Assembly: GCA_003389215.1 (NCBI GenBank)
Contig: QQVP01000024.1
Location: 1 to 64,000, forward strand
DNA length: 64,000 nt
Source: Planctomycetota bacterium
GTDB lineage: Bacteria; Planctomycetota; Planctomycetia; Pirellulales; UBA7805
Direction of reading: 5' to 3'
Shown here: in pieces, positions 27,985 to 38,121 of the stretch
Layout of the letters: every line of letters begins with the position of its first letter
Numbering within the stretch: the stretch's first letter is position 1
Program-made: the position numbers and the translations under genes
The notes under the pieces: model-generated
What the model was told of the DNA's origin: nothing
The model's input: only the letters and a program-made list of their open reading frames with translations
Databases searched by the model: none

Positions 27985-28185
27985 GTGGGCGAACTGACGA
28001 ACATGGTCGCGGGACACGCCACGACGCAAGTGGCACAGTTCTCGCCGACGTCGAGTTCGCCAGGCGTCATCGTGGGCACGAACAATGCCGTACCGTTTTC
28101 CGGCAGGCTCACGCCGACCACGATTCCGTTCAAGTGCGAGCGAGGCACGATCGGCTTGGACGTCGTCTTTTGTCCGCCCGCTTAA
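27985..28185 (+). pseudogene. C-terminal half of a CheX-type protein
   Basis: A frame from a GTG at 27985 encodes VGELTNMVAGHATTQVAQFS, then PGVIVGTNNAVPFSGRLTPT and IPFKCERGTIGLDVVFCPPA. This matches the second half of CheX/chemotaxis phosphatases, where a GELxNMIxGxAK helix is followed by PTVIVGxNHxIxFPS and IPFxxxWGxLxVEV. The N-terminal half is missing: upstream sequence is the cheY gene in another frame. No convincing ribosome site precedes the GTG. A full CheX is about 150-160 residues; 66 remain. Likely a deletion remnant. Confidence 0.65.
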
Positions 28186-28283
28186 CCGTCCGTGGAGTTC
28201 TCGGGCAATCCCACGTAGCCGCGTAGTTCAACCTAGGAAAAAGCCGGTCGGCCGCCGTCAACCAAGATCGTAGAGATTCGACG

Positions 28284-28553
28284 ATGACCACGATTAGCAT
28301 TCTCGCCCTGCTGGGCCTTTTGAATTTCGCGGTCGGCTTCGCGCTGGGACTGTATCAGAGCGGCAAGTCGCTCCGAGATTTGGATTTTGCGCCCGCCGGT
28401 TCCGCACTGTCCGGAGACAAGCGGGACGTGGCAACGGCTTTCTGCGAAGCATCGCCCTCGAACGACGAGATCGCGACTTCCCCCGGCGTCGATGGCGACG
28501 AGGCGGACGAATCCTCGACGAGTGTCCCGCAGAGCATCGCGGCCGGTGCATAG
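28284..28553 (+). CDS. Small single-pass membrane protein
   Basis: 89 residues. The N-terminal TM helix ISILALLGLLNFAVGFALGL is followed by a polar acidic C-terminus (SPGVDGDEADESSTSVPQ). A weak GAGA lies before the ATG. No family recognised. Orientation and position after cheY would allow co-transcription. Confidence 0.4.
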   Translation: MTTISILALLGLLNFAVGFALGLYQSGKSLRDLDFAPAGSALSGDKRDVATAFCEASPSNDEIATSPGVDGDEADESSTSVPQSIAAGA

Positions 28554-28717
28554 CCAGACACCAAACGTCGGCTCGGGGTATCGGAGAAGAATGTGCCGAA
28601 GTCGGTTGGCGACAGGTGCGGCAACGAACGACGACGCCTCGGTCGACGCATGAAACAGGCGGGCAGCTTGAGCGGGGAAGCCTCGCTTTGGCATCCACCA
28701 GGCCGCCCGTGCGAACG

Positions 28718-29815
28718 CTAACGCGCACGTCGACGTCGTCGAGCGAATAGCCACATCAACAACAGTCCGGCGATGCTCGTCACGTAGCTGCTTGGTTCGG
28801 GCACGCTGGTCGTGCCGCTCCCGGTCGTCCCGCTCCCAGACTCGACGCTCTGCAGTCCCAGGGCGAAGAAATCGATCCCAATCGACTCGTTGTTGCCGTC
28901 GAGATTCAAATCGGTCGGACCGTCGAGACGCCCCGCCATGAAGGTCTCGGTTCGGATCGAGAAGATGCCGTCCGGTCCCGGCATGATTTCGTCGAAACGA
29001 ATCATGTCGTCGCTGTGACCGGTGAGAAACGCGAATGCCACGTTGGACGTGCCGAGATTTGCATTGACGAGATTCCACTCCGTCGTCAGCGTCGGCAAAT
29101 TCGTAGCAAGGTGTCCGGACCTGGTAAAGGGCCGCAGGTTTCCGCCGGCGACGCCACCGACGGACATGAATGGCGACTGCGTCGTGTTGTTCAAAAAGCC
29201 GCCCGTGGCGTCATCATTGATCAGGGAGACCTTCGAAAACCCTCCCGTGCCACGGGCGCCCCATTCGATCTGAGTCGAAAGGGCTGCAAAGGAGTATTTG
29301 CGCGTGGGATCGAGATTCGTGAACGTCAACGTGGAAGTCGAGAAACTGTGGTCGTTCTGATAGGCGCCGTTGAGTGCGTAGTTCGTACCGACAATATCGC
29401 CGAAATTGTCGTGTGCGACCGTACCGCTTACGAGGCCGCTTCCAAGCCCGCTGCGAAATGATGCGCCGTGCCAGCCCGTGGAAACGATCGTGGCCGAATA
29501 GTCGACTCCGGTGTCCGTGCCGTCGGCGAATCGCACCAGATCTCCGACGTCGCCGGTGACACGCGTCCCGCCCGAGTAAAGGGAACTGGTGTTGGTCGGT
29601 CCCTCGATGGCGGTGTCGATCGTGAAGTCGGTGACATTCGAGACGGTCGGCGGTGCCGCTGAAAACACAGGCGCCCCCGCGGCCGAGTTGTTGTAAGCCA
29701 CCCAGTCGTACGATCCAATCAGTCCTGCCTCTGCGTTCGCGGTGCAGGTCAGCAGCATCACGGTTGTAACCGTGTGACAGGTTATCGCCCGCTTCCATGG
29801 TGTCGTCCGGTTCAT
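28718..29815 (-). CDS. PEP-CTERM sorting-domain protein
   Basis: 365 residues with a signal peptide (VTTVMLLTCTANAEAG), a beta-rich Gly/Ser/Thr-rich extracellular region and an intact C-terminal sorting signal: SVPEPSSYVTSIAGLLLMWL followed by FARRRRRAR. PEP-CTERM proteins are processed by an exosortase and delivered to the surface. The region LDGPTDLNLDGNNESIGIDF resembles a dockerin-like or Ca-binding Asp/Asn motif. GGAGG lies about 8 nt before the ATG. It differs in sequence from the interrupted PEP-CTERM gene in the island. Confidence 0.85.
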   Translation of the reverse strand: MNRTTPWKRAITCHTVTTVMLLTCTANAEAGLIGSYDWVAYNNSAAGAPVFSAAPPTVSNVTDFTIDTAIEGPTNTSSLYSGGTRVTGDVGDLVRFADGTDTGVDYSATIVSTGWHGASFRSGLGSGLVSGTVAHDNFGDIVGTNYALNGAYQNDHSFSTSTLTFTNLDPTRKYSFAALSTQIEWGARGTGGFSKVSLINDDATGGFLNNTTQSPFMSVGGVAGGNLRPFTRSGHLATNLPTLTTEWNLVNANLGTSNVAFAFLTGHSDDMIRFDEIMPGPDGIFSIRTETFMAGRLDGPTDLNLDGNNESIGIDFFALGLQSVESGSGTTGSGTTSVPEPSSYVTSIAGLLLMWLFARRRRRAR

Positions 29816-30282
29816 TGGCCTATCCTCCAGGATTTCAAAGCCCTGTCAGCACGGATTCGATCCCTTGCAGCCCACGAAAAAAGCTGCCGGAAACCTCTCG
29901 CGAAAACCGTGAAGAATCTGGCGATTCACGGCGCAAGAGAGCTCTGGCAGCTCCTTGAGAATTCGGCGTTTTCGTCGGGGACACTTGCCCACTCCTGGCA
30001 CAAAGGTCGGATACGAGATTTTCCCAAAATAACCGATGCCGCGGCCCCTGCCAAGGATTTTCTCGAACAATTTCCGAGATTTTCGCGGACGTGGGCCTCG
30101 CCCAGGCGACACGCAGAAACGCCCCATCGCGGGTCGCAGATCGCCAAGGTGTGAACGCCTATAATGAGGCTGGAACGCCTTCGACTGCAGGAAGATGCGC
30201 GCTCGCGCCGGGCTGCTCGGCAAACCTGCCTGCAAGTCGACTCGGTGACATACTGGGCCCTACGACGGATCAATCGATTTCC
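29816..30282. other. Divergent intergenic region
   Basis: About 470 bases between the leftward PEP-CTERM gene and the rightward CRTAC pair. The frame of the rightward gene stays open back to 30091, but the signal peptide starts only after 30283. AT-richer stretches at 29990-30080 probably carry promoters; no clear consensus. Confidence 0.45.
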
Positions 30283-33200
30283 GTGAATCGACGCCTCTTG
30301 GTCTTCAAATTCTGGCAGCACCTTTCGACGACGGGTGCGATTCTCCTGGCGATTCTCGTCGGCTGTAGCGGCGGTGACGATCTGCAGGATCGCGCTTCGA
30401 GCGAAGCGGAGGATCGAGCGGTCGAGGTGGTGTCGGAGCAACCCCCTGTCGAGGTCAGTCCGCCCCCCGTCGCGGCAACGAATTTGCCCGACGCGAATCC
30501 GAAAGAGGCGTCGTTGCCTGAGACGCCGCTCGAACCGCTGCCGGAAATCCCACTGCCCGGCCAGAAGACCTGGGAGGAGATGGACGACCCGAGCCGAGAT
30601 GGCTGGTATACCGAGGTGCTGGCCGAAGAGGCGGGAAAACACCTTAAGAAGCTGGCCGGGCTGTTGACCAAGGGCGGCCAAAACGAGCGTGTGGCAATCG
30701 ATTCGCTGCTGAGCGAAGACGTGACTTGCCAGCCGCTCGCGATCGCACCTAATGAACGACTCGTCTACCAGGACGGAACGCTCCACGTTCAGCGCACCGA
30801 GGACAGCGGCAGTGACCGGCCAGCCGATTCCGATCCCCATCGAGGTGTCGCCGCAGTGGCCGGCGCAATCTCCGCGCTGAGCGACCGATTCAGCACGACC
30901 GGCGACCGTCGCGCTAAGTTCAAGATCTTTCGCGTTGAGCAGCACGACGGCGGATTCACCACTCATCAGTTCCTCACGTTCGTCGGCTCAGCACCGGGCG
31001 GTCGCCAAGAAGCCCATGCGACGTGGATCATCCGCTGGGCCAAACGCTCCGAGTATGCGAAAGCCCGGATCGCCCGGATCGTGGTCGAGGCCAATGAGTT
31101 CAGCGAGACCCGCGACCTGGCTCGACCGCTGCTAGCCGACTGCACCGCAGCGGTACTGGGCCAGACACCGGCGTACCAAGAGCAACTTCGGCGCGGCCTG
31201 AACTATTGGATGGAGCGTTGTCAGCAGCGCCGTCATTCGTACGTCCTGGGCACGCCCGGCGTCGCGGTCGGCGACGTCAACGGAGACGGGCTGGATGACC
31301 TCTACCTCTGCCAGGAACAGGGCCTGCCGAATCACCTGTTTCTGCAGCAGGAGGATGGCACGGTCGAGGAAGTCTCAGCGAGTTGGGGCGTCAACTGGAC
31401 CAACGACTCTCGCGGCGTGCTGCTGGCGGACTGGGACAACGACGGAGATCAAGATCTCGCGGTGGCGATGCTCGGGGGCGTCGCGATCGCCGTGAACGAT
31501 CGACAGACCGGCTTCACGATGCAAACCATGTTGAAGGCCAGCGACGACACGATGTCGTTGGCGGCGGCCGACTACGACCGCGACGGCGACCTCGACCTCT
31601 TCGTTTGCGGCTACACGGGCATTACCGACGACAGTGAGCCGACCGGAGGGATCCCCGGTGCGGCCTCCAACTTCGTCTATCACGACGCCAACGACGGGGC
31701 TCCGAACGCGCTTTTCCAGAATGACGGGACCGGCAACTTTACGGACGTGACCGTGCAAGCGGGCCTCGACGTGAACAATCGCCGGTTCAGCATGGCCGCC
31801 GCGTGGGAAGACTACGACAACGACGGCGACCTCGATCTGTACGTCGCCAACGATTACGGACGTGACAACCTCTACGAGAATCAGGACGGCACCTTCAAGG
31901 ACGTCGGCCCCCAAGCGCAGGTGGAGGACAGTGCCAGCGGCATGTCGATCAGCTGGGGAGACTTCAACCGCGACGGCTTGATGGACGCGTATGTGAGCAA
32001 CATGTTCTCGTCAGCCGGCAATCGCATCGCGTTTCAGCAGCGATTTCGAGAGGGGCTTTCCGAGCAGGTCAAGCGGCGGTTACAGCGATTCGCGCGCGGG
32101 AACACGCTTCTGCAGAACCTCGACGCGTCGGCGTTTCAGGATGTCAGTCACGCTGCCGGCGTCGAGATGGGGCGTTGGGCCTGGAGCTCGAACTTCGTCG
32201 ATTTGAACAACGACGGTTGGGAGGACATCCTCGTGGCCAACGGTTATGTCACCGACGATGATGACGGCGACTTGTGAAGTTTCTTCTGGCGGCACGTGGT
32301 GTCGCGAACGCGTGAGCGGGTCAGCGATCCGGCCGGAGGTGCGGACGTGGCCGTTTTGGAGTTTCGCCAGATGTTTCAGGAGGGTCGCTCCTTTAGCGGC
32401 CACGAGCGAAACTGCGCCTTCTTGAACGTCGCCGCGAACGGCCAAACGCGGAGATTCGCGGACGTCTCGCACCTGACCGGCTTCGACTTTCCCGACGACG
32501 GCCGGGCGATCGCCTTGGTCGACTGGGATCATGACGGTGATGTCGACCTCTGGGTCGGCAATCGCAGCGCGCCACGCCTGCGGTTCCTTCGCAATGACCA
32601 TCCGGCGACGAAACAGTCGCTGATGCTCCGACTTCAAGGTAATGGCACGTCCGTGCCGCGGGACGCGATTGGGGCCCGTGTTGCGGTCGTGACGGCGGGG
32701 GGAGGACCACCGCAGGTCAAGACGCTGCATGCCGGCGAGGGATTTCTCGCCCAATCGAGCAAGTGGCTGCACTTCGGAATCGCGGCAGACGCCGAGGTCG
32801 AGCGCGTCGTGGTGCGCTGGCCCGACGGCAGCGAGAGCACGTACACGGATCTGAATCGTGGTGGCCGCTACCGACTCGTGCAGGGCGAATCAGGCATCGA
32901 GTCGGCGGCGCCATCGGGCGCGCGTCGGGTGAACTTGGTCGCCGCGGAGCCAATCGCGTTGCCGGCAAGCTCTCGAGCCCGCGTGCCGAGCCTGGCACGG
33001 TTGAGAGTGCCGCCGCTGGCCTATCTCGAACGACCGCAGAGCGGGCGTCGTATCGTGCGCTTCGGCAAGGGTCAGGCCGTGCTGCTCAACCTCTGGGCAA
33101 GCTCTTGCCAGCCCTGCGTTCGCGAGCTGAATGAATTTCGTGAGCGGCACGCGGAAATCCAGGCCGCGGGAATCGAAGTCTTGGCACTTACCGTGGAGGC

Positions 33201-33996
33201 GATTCGGAAGGACCCCGAGGAGATCGCGGCCGCCAAGTCGTTCCTGGCTTCGCACGAGTTTCCGTTCGCGACGGGCTACGCGGACTGGAATCTCATATTT
33301 CTCTTGCAAAGCCTCCACAACAGCCTTGTCCCGAGCGGGCGTTCGTTGCCGGCCCCGTCGAGTTTTCTCATTGATGGCCAAGGCCGGCTCCTGATGATGT
33401 ACAAGGGACCGGTAGGCGTCGATCAGGTCATCGCCGATCTTGATCTCGCCGAGAGTTCCGCGGAGGTACGCTATGCCGAAATGTTCTCGTTCGGTGGCCA
33501 GGTTTTCGACAACCCGCTCTCGCGACAGCAGATCGCCAAGGCGGAAGAGAAGGCCTTTATCGATTTCGGCATGAATCTGGCAGTCGCGGGCCGTGCGCGT
33601 TCCGCCATGGCCCAGTACGAAGACGTTCTTTCGGTGAACCCCGAAAACGCGACGGCCCATCTCACGCTCGGCAACTTGCTGGCTGCGGAGAAGGAGTTTG
33701 CGGCAGCCCGGCAGCATTACGATCGAGCCATCGAAATCGCGCCGGAGTTTGATGAAGCCCACTTCCGCGTGGGCGTGCTGCATCTGCTCGAAGATCGCCT
33801 GGAAGATGCGATCCCCCATATCGAACGAGCGATCGAGATGAATGGGTCGCACATTCGGGCCCGACTGACGCTGGCCACGATCTTTGAGAAGTTGTCGCGG
33901 ACCGAGGACGCGGTGAGAGAGTTTGAGAGGATCTTGAAGCTTCAGCCCGACGAGGACCGCGCACGCCTGGCACTCGACAGGTTGCGGAAGCAATGA
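30283..33996 (+). CDS. CRTAC/ASPIC-UnbV lipoprotein with TlpA-like and TPR domains; predicted selenoprotein (UGA at 32275)
   Basis: Read as one gene of 1237 residues with Sec665 at the in-frame TGA 32275-32277. Without recoding it is two ORFs in the same frame, split at that TGA. Start: a GTG at 30283 placed just before the lipoprotein signal (TTGAILLAILVGCSGGD). Then FG-GAP/VCBS repeats (VAVGDVNGDGLDDLYLCQEQ, AAADYDRDGDLDLFVCGYT, WEDYDNDGDLDLYVANDYG, FVDLNNDGWEDILVANGYV), Sec in GDL-U-SFFWRHVV, an ASPIC/UnbV domain (DAIGARVAV ... VVRWPDGSE), a TlpA/thioredoxin-like domain with NLWASSCQPC (Cys942, Cys945), and C-terminal TPRs. CRTAC-type proteins are normally continuous across this point. The stop overlaps the next gene by ATGA. 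Envelope redox role inferred; substrate unknown. Confidence 0.8.
32275..32308 (+). promoter_or_regulatory. Predicted UGA recoding site and bacterial SECIS hairpin, copy 1
   Basis: TGA at 32275-32277. Eighteen bases later GCGGCAC (32289-32295) and GTGTCGC (32299-32305) form a 7-bp stem with one G.U pair and a GTG apical loop (32296-32298). TTC (32284-32286) can pair with GAA (32306-32308), leaving a TG bulge on the 5' side. Known bacterial SECIS elements have the loop roughly 16-37 nt after UGA, a G in the first two loop positions, and in E. coli fdhF a bulged U plus loop GU contacted by SelB. All these traits are present by eye. Confidence 0.7.
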
Positions 33997-36900
33997 ACGG
34001 CGATTCAGAGCACGCTCGCGATTGCCGCTCCCGACGACGGAGCAGGCGGCCGTGGAACCCGCGTCGGACGATCGTATCCCGGCACGGGCTGGCGATCTTG
34101 TTGGGCGTCTCGCTACTCAGCCCGTTGGGTTGCCAGCGTCCCGCCGACGATCCTTCGACAAAGGCTCCATCCGCTCTGGCCGAGACGCGCCATTCCACCG
34201 CGCCGATTGCAGACACTGCGACGCGCATCGCGGTCATCGAGGGCGACCAGGCGACTCAGCATGAAGATCACGCTGGCCAGTCGGCGGAGTCGAGCCCCGA
34301 AGCGGAGGCGGTTCGGTCGCCGGTATCGGACCAAGCTGAGAACGCGGACGACGAAGCGAGTGCGGTCGCAAGCGTCGGAGACTCTCCGGAGGCCGCCACT
34401 GCGGAACCACTACCGCTGATTCCGCTGACGGGATTGAAGACTTGGGAGGAGATGGACAACCCGACCAGCGACGGCTGGTACAGCGAAGTCTTGGCCGAAG
34501 AGGCCGGCCAACAACTGAAGCGTCTGGCCAAACTGCTCGCGGGCGACAAGCCGATCACGACGTCGCAGCTCGAACTACTGCTGACCGAAGACGTCGAAGC
34601 TCAGGCTCTGCTTCCCGCAAACCTCGACGTCGTACGGCAAGGACCTACCTACCGCGTCGAGCGGGCAAGACCGCGGTCCAGCGATGCCATGCCGTCAGCA
34701 GAGCCCCACAAAGGCATCGCCGCGTTCGCCGACGCGCTTGCAGATTTCTCGAATCGCTTTTCAACTGCCGGTTCGCGGCAGGCCAAGTTCAAGATATTTC
34801 GCGTGACGCAGCTAGATGCGGGCTTCACGACGCGGCAGTTGCTAACCGTCACCGGAGTCGGCCGGGACAAACGCACCGAGGCTCACGCGACGTGGACCAT
34901 TCGCTGGTCGAAAGGCACCAAGTACAGCAAGGCCCGGATCGCCCGCGTCGAGGTCGACCGCCTGGAGATATCCGAGACCCGCGATCGGTCACAGCCGCTA
35001 TTGGCCGACTGCTCCGAGGCCGTGCTGGGGAGCACGCCCGCCTATCAGCAGCAGCTGCGCCGAGGTTTGACCTACTGGACGGAACGCGCACAACAGACCC
35101 GCTTCACCTATATGCTCGGAACGCCGGGACTTGCTATCGGCGATGTCAACGGCGACGGGCTCGACGATGTCTATCTCTGTCAGGAGGAAGGCCTGCCGAA
35201 CCACCTGTTCCTGCAGCGCGGCGATGGAACGGTCGAAGAAGCCTCGGCCACGTGGGGCGTCGACTGGACGAACGACTCGCGAAGCGCACTCTTGATCGAT
35301 CTCGACAACGACGGCGACCAGGACCTCGCTGTCGCCGTGCTGGGCGGCGTGGCCATCGCCATGAACGACGCGAAACGGCGGTTCGAGTTTCGCACCGTCG
35401 TAGCAACGTCGCCGAATACGATGTCCCTCTCCGCTGCCGACTACGATCGTGACGGCGACCTGGACCTGTATGTCTGTGGCTATTCGAAGCCCAGCCTGGG
35501 CGCCCCGTCGACGGGCGGCACGCCTGGGGCCGCGGCGAACTTTGTCTACCACGACGCCAACAACGGAGGACGCAATGCCCTGCTTCGCAACGACGGCCAC
35601 GGCAACTTCGAAGACGTCACCACCGAAGTGGGTCTCGACGAGAACAACTTTCGCTTTAGCCTGGCCTCGGCGTGGGAAGACTACGACGCCGACGGCGACC
35701 CCGATCTCTACGTGGCCAACGACTACGGCCGTGACAGCCTCTACGAGAATCGTGACGGGCGATTCGCCGACGTGGCCGAGCATGCCCGCGTGGAGGACAG
35801 CGCCAGCGGCATGGCCATCACCTGGGGCGACTACGACCGCGACGGCGTGATGGACGCCTACATCAGCAACATGTACTCGACGGCTGGAAACCGGATTACG
35901 TTTCAGCAGCGCTTCAAGCAACACTCGTCGGACGAGGTGCGAAATCGCCTGCAGCGCTTTGCCCGTGGCAACACGCTGCTGCGTGGGCGTGGCGACGGAA
36001 CGTATGAGGACGTCAGTCGGGTGGCGGGCGTTGAAATGGGCCGCTGGGCCTGGAGCTCGAATTTCGTCGACCTCGACAACGACGGTTGGGAAGACCTGCT
36101 GGTCGCCAACGGCTACGTCACCGATGACGACAACGGCGACTTGTGAAGCTTCTTCTGGCGACACGTGGTGTCGCGAACGCGGGACGACGACGCAACGGCG
36201 TCGTCCGACGCCGGCGAAGGTCGCGTCAACTTTCAGGTGATGTTCAACTCCGGTCGTTCCTTCAGCGGTCACGAACGGAACTGTGCCTTCCTGAACACGA
36301 CCGGCGCGGCCGGTGCCGCGGGCTTCGCGGACATCTCCGCCGTCTCGGGTTTCGACTTTCCCGATGATGGACGGGCGATCGCGCTGACCGACTGGGACCA
36401 TGACGGCGACGTCGATGTTTGGGTCTCGAATCGCAACGCGCCGCGCGTCCGCTTCTTGCGAAATGACCATCCTCAAGAACACGGCTGGATTGCCATTCGA
36501 CTCGAGGGCAATGGGACGACCGTTTCACGCGACGCTATTGGAACTCGCGTGACGCTAGGAGAACCCAGCGCGTCGCATCCGCAGACCAAGACCCTCCGCG
36601 CCGGCGAGGGTTTTCTGGCCCAATCGAGCAAGTGGCTCACCTTCGGCCTGGCCGATCGCGATCTCGTAGAGCAAGTCGCCGTCGAGTGGCCCGATGGCAC
36701 TTCACAGAGCTTCACAAACCTGGTCGCGCGGCATCGTTATCGACTGCGACAGGGTTCGCCGGAAGCAGCCCTCGAAGACGGACGACGCGACAACGTACGA
36801 TTGGAGCCCTCGACACCCGGCGCCTTGCCCCCAGCCAACTCTGCCGGGATCGCCTCGGTCGCTTTGCTACAACTGCCGGGCCTGACCTACAACGCCACGC

Positions 36901-37865
36901 CACGCAGCGGCCCACGGCGGATCACTCCTGGGGCGGGTCGCTCGCTGCTGATCAATCTGTGGTCGGCAAGCTGCCTGCCTTGCCTGAAGGAACTACGCGA
37001 GTTCCAGCATCGTTTCGCAGACCTGCAGGTCGCCAAGATTGATGTGGTTGCCGTTTCCGTCGACGCGGTGCGGGGGGATCGACAGGAAATTGACGCCGCA
37101 CAAGAGCGGATTGCGGAATTCCAGTTGCCCTTTACGGTCGGCTACGCCGATCGCAAGTTGATCCGCACGTTTCAGGCATTGCACAACAGCCTGGTGCCGA
37201 GCACACGTCTGATCCCGGTGCCGTCGAGCATTTTGATCGATCAGCAAGGCCAACTGGCGGTGTTCTACAAGGGTCCGGTGAGCGTCGATCAGGTGCTCGC
37301 CGACGTCGGTCACACCGCGAGCACGGCGGAAGAGCGCTATGCCCGGATGTTCCCTTTTGGCGGCCACGCGATTCCCCATCCACGCACGGCGGAGATGATC
37401 GCTCGATCGGAAGAGCAAGCGATCTTCAATTTTGCCGAGGAACTCGATTCGGCCTACCGCACGAAGTCTGCCATGGCGTTGTATCAGCAATTGGTCGATC
37501 GATTTCCAGAGAATGCGTTCGCCCGCTTTGCGCTGGGACGTATCCTTGCCGGCGAAGTGCGGCTGCCGGAGGCTCGCCTCCAATTCCTGGAGGCGTTGCG
37601 GCTCGACCCAAGTTATTTCGATGCCCACCTGCGGCTGGGGGTCGTGCTGCTGCTCATGGAACGCCCCCACGAGGCGGTCCGCCACCTGGAACAGGCGGTC
37701 GCACTGCGTCCGACGAATGCCCGAGCCCGCGTTACCCTCGGCGCGACACTTGAGAAGTTGGGTCGGTCCACCGAAGCGCTCCAGCAGTTCGAAGCCGTGC
37801 TCGAACATCACCCCGACGATCCACGTGCCCAAGACGCCGTGCAGCGGTTAAGCCAGCCGCTCTGA
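33993..37865 (+). CDS. Second CRTAC/ASPIC-UnbV lipoprotein with TlpA-like and TPR domains; predicted selenoprotein (UGA at 36144)
   Basis: Tandem paralogue of the preceding gene, starting at the ATG of an ATGA overlap. Read through the TGA at 36144-36146 it has 1290 residues with Sec718. The signal is GLAILLGVSLLSPLGCQ (lipobox). FG-GAP repeats match the first copy closely (LAIGDVNGDGLDDVYLCQEE, WEDYDADGDPDLYVANDYG, FVDLDNDGWEDLLVANGYV), then GDL-U-SFFWRHVVSRT, ASPIC/UnbV, a thioredoxin-like domain with NLWSASCLPC (Cys994, Cys997), and TPRs. TGA is a normal stop elsewhere in the window (cheY, GH88), so this is not a genetic-code change. The two copies have diverged at many positions yet both keep the TGA and the downstream hairpin. 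Confidence 0.8.
36144..36177 (+). promoter_or_regulatory. Predicted UGA recoding site and bacterial SECIS hairpin, copy 2
   Basis: TGA at 36144-36146; stem GCGACAC (36158-36164) with GTGTCGC (36168-36174), seven Watson-Crick pairs, loop GTG (36165-36167), outer TTC (36153-36155) with GAA (36175-36177) and a TG bulge. Compared with copy 1, the single stem change (G to A in a silent Arg codon) replaces G.U by A-U, so pairing is kept. Distance from UGA to loop is 18 nt, the same as copy 1. Confidence 0.72.
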
Positions 37866-38121
37866 GTTCGCTGGTGATGGGATGCTTGCCCTTCGGCCAG
37901 GCTGCCACGGACGGGTCGCACTCTCGTTCGCTCGGGGGTACTTCTCCCGTAAAACCAAGGTGGCCGGCCGCCGTCCGCTGGTAGATAGCGAGCGAAACCG
38001 CTCGATTCACGCAGTTGGCAAAACTGCAATCGCAGGCCGAGCGGAAAGATGCCTAAAATACCGGCACCTATCTGCATAGGACGCGAACTGGAAATCGGGC
38101 CCGCACTTGGAGGCAAGGACT

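Noticed and set aside
30091..30282. In-frame extension of the first CRTAC gene upstream of 30283
   Set aside because: It places over 60 polar residues before a lipoprotein signal peptide, which must be N-terminal. The GTG at 30283 fits the signal.
32296..33996. Independent gene starting at GTG 32296 (and likewise GTG 36165)
   Set aside because: No ribosome binding site, the start lies in the hairpin loop, and the codons between the TGA and this GTG are conserved as protein in both copies. One readthrough gene is a better explanation.
34998..36482. 494-codon minus-strand ORF
   Set aside because: Antisense to the FG-GAP repeats of the second CRTAC gene, with Val-rich mirror composition. It also spans the TGA hairpin, but without any domain.
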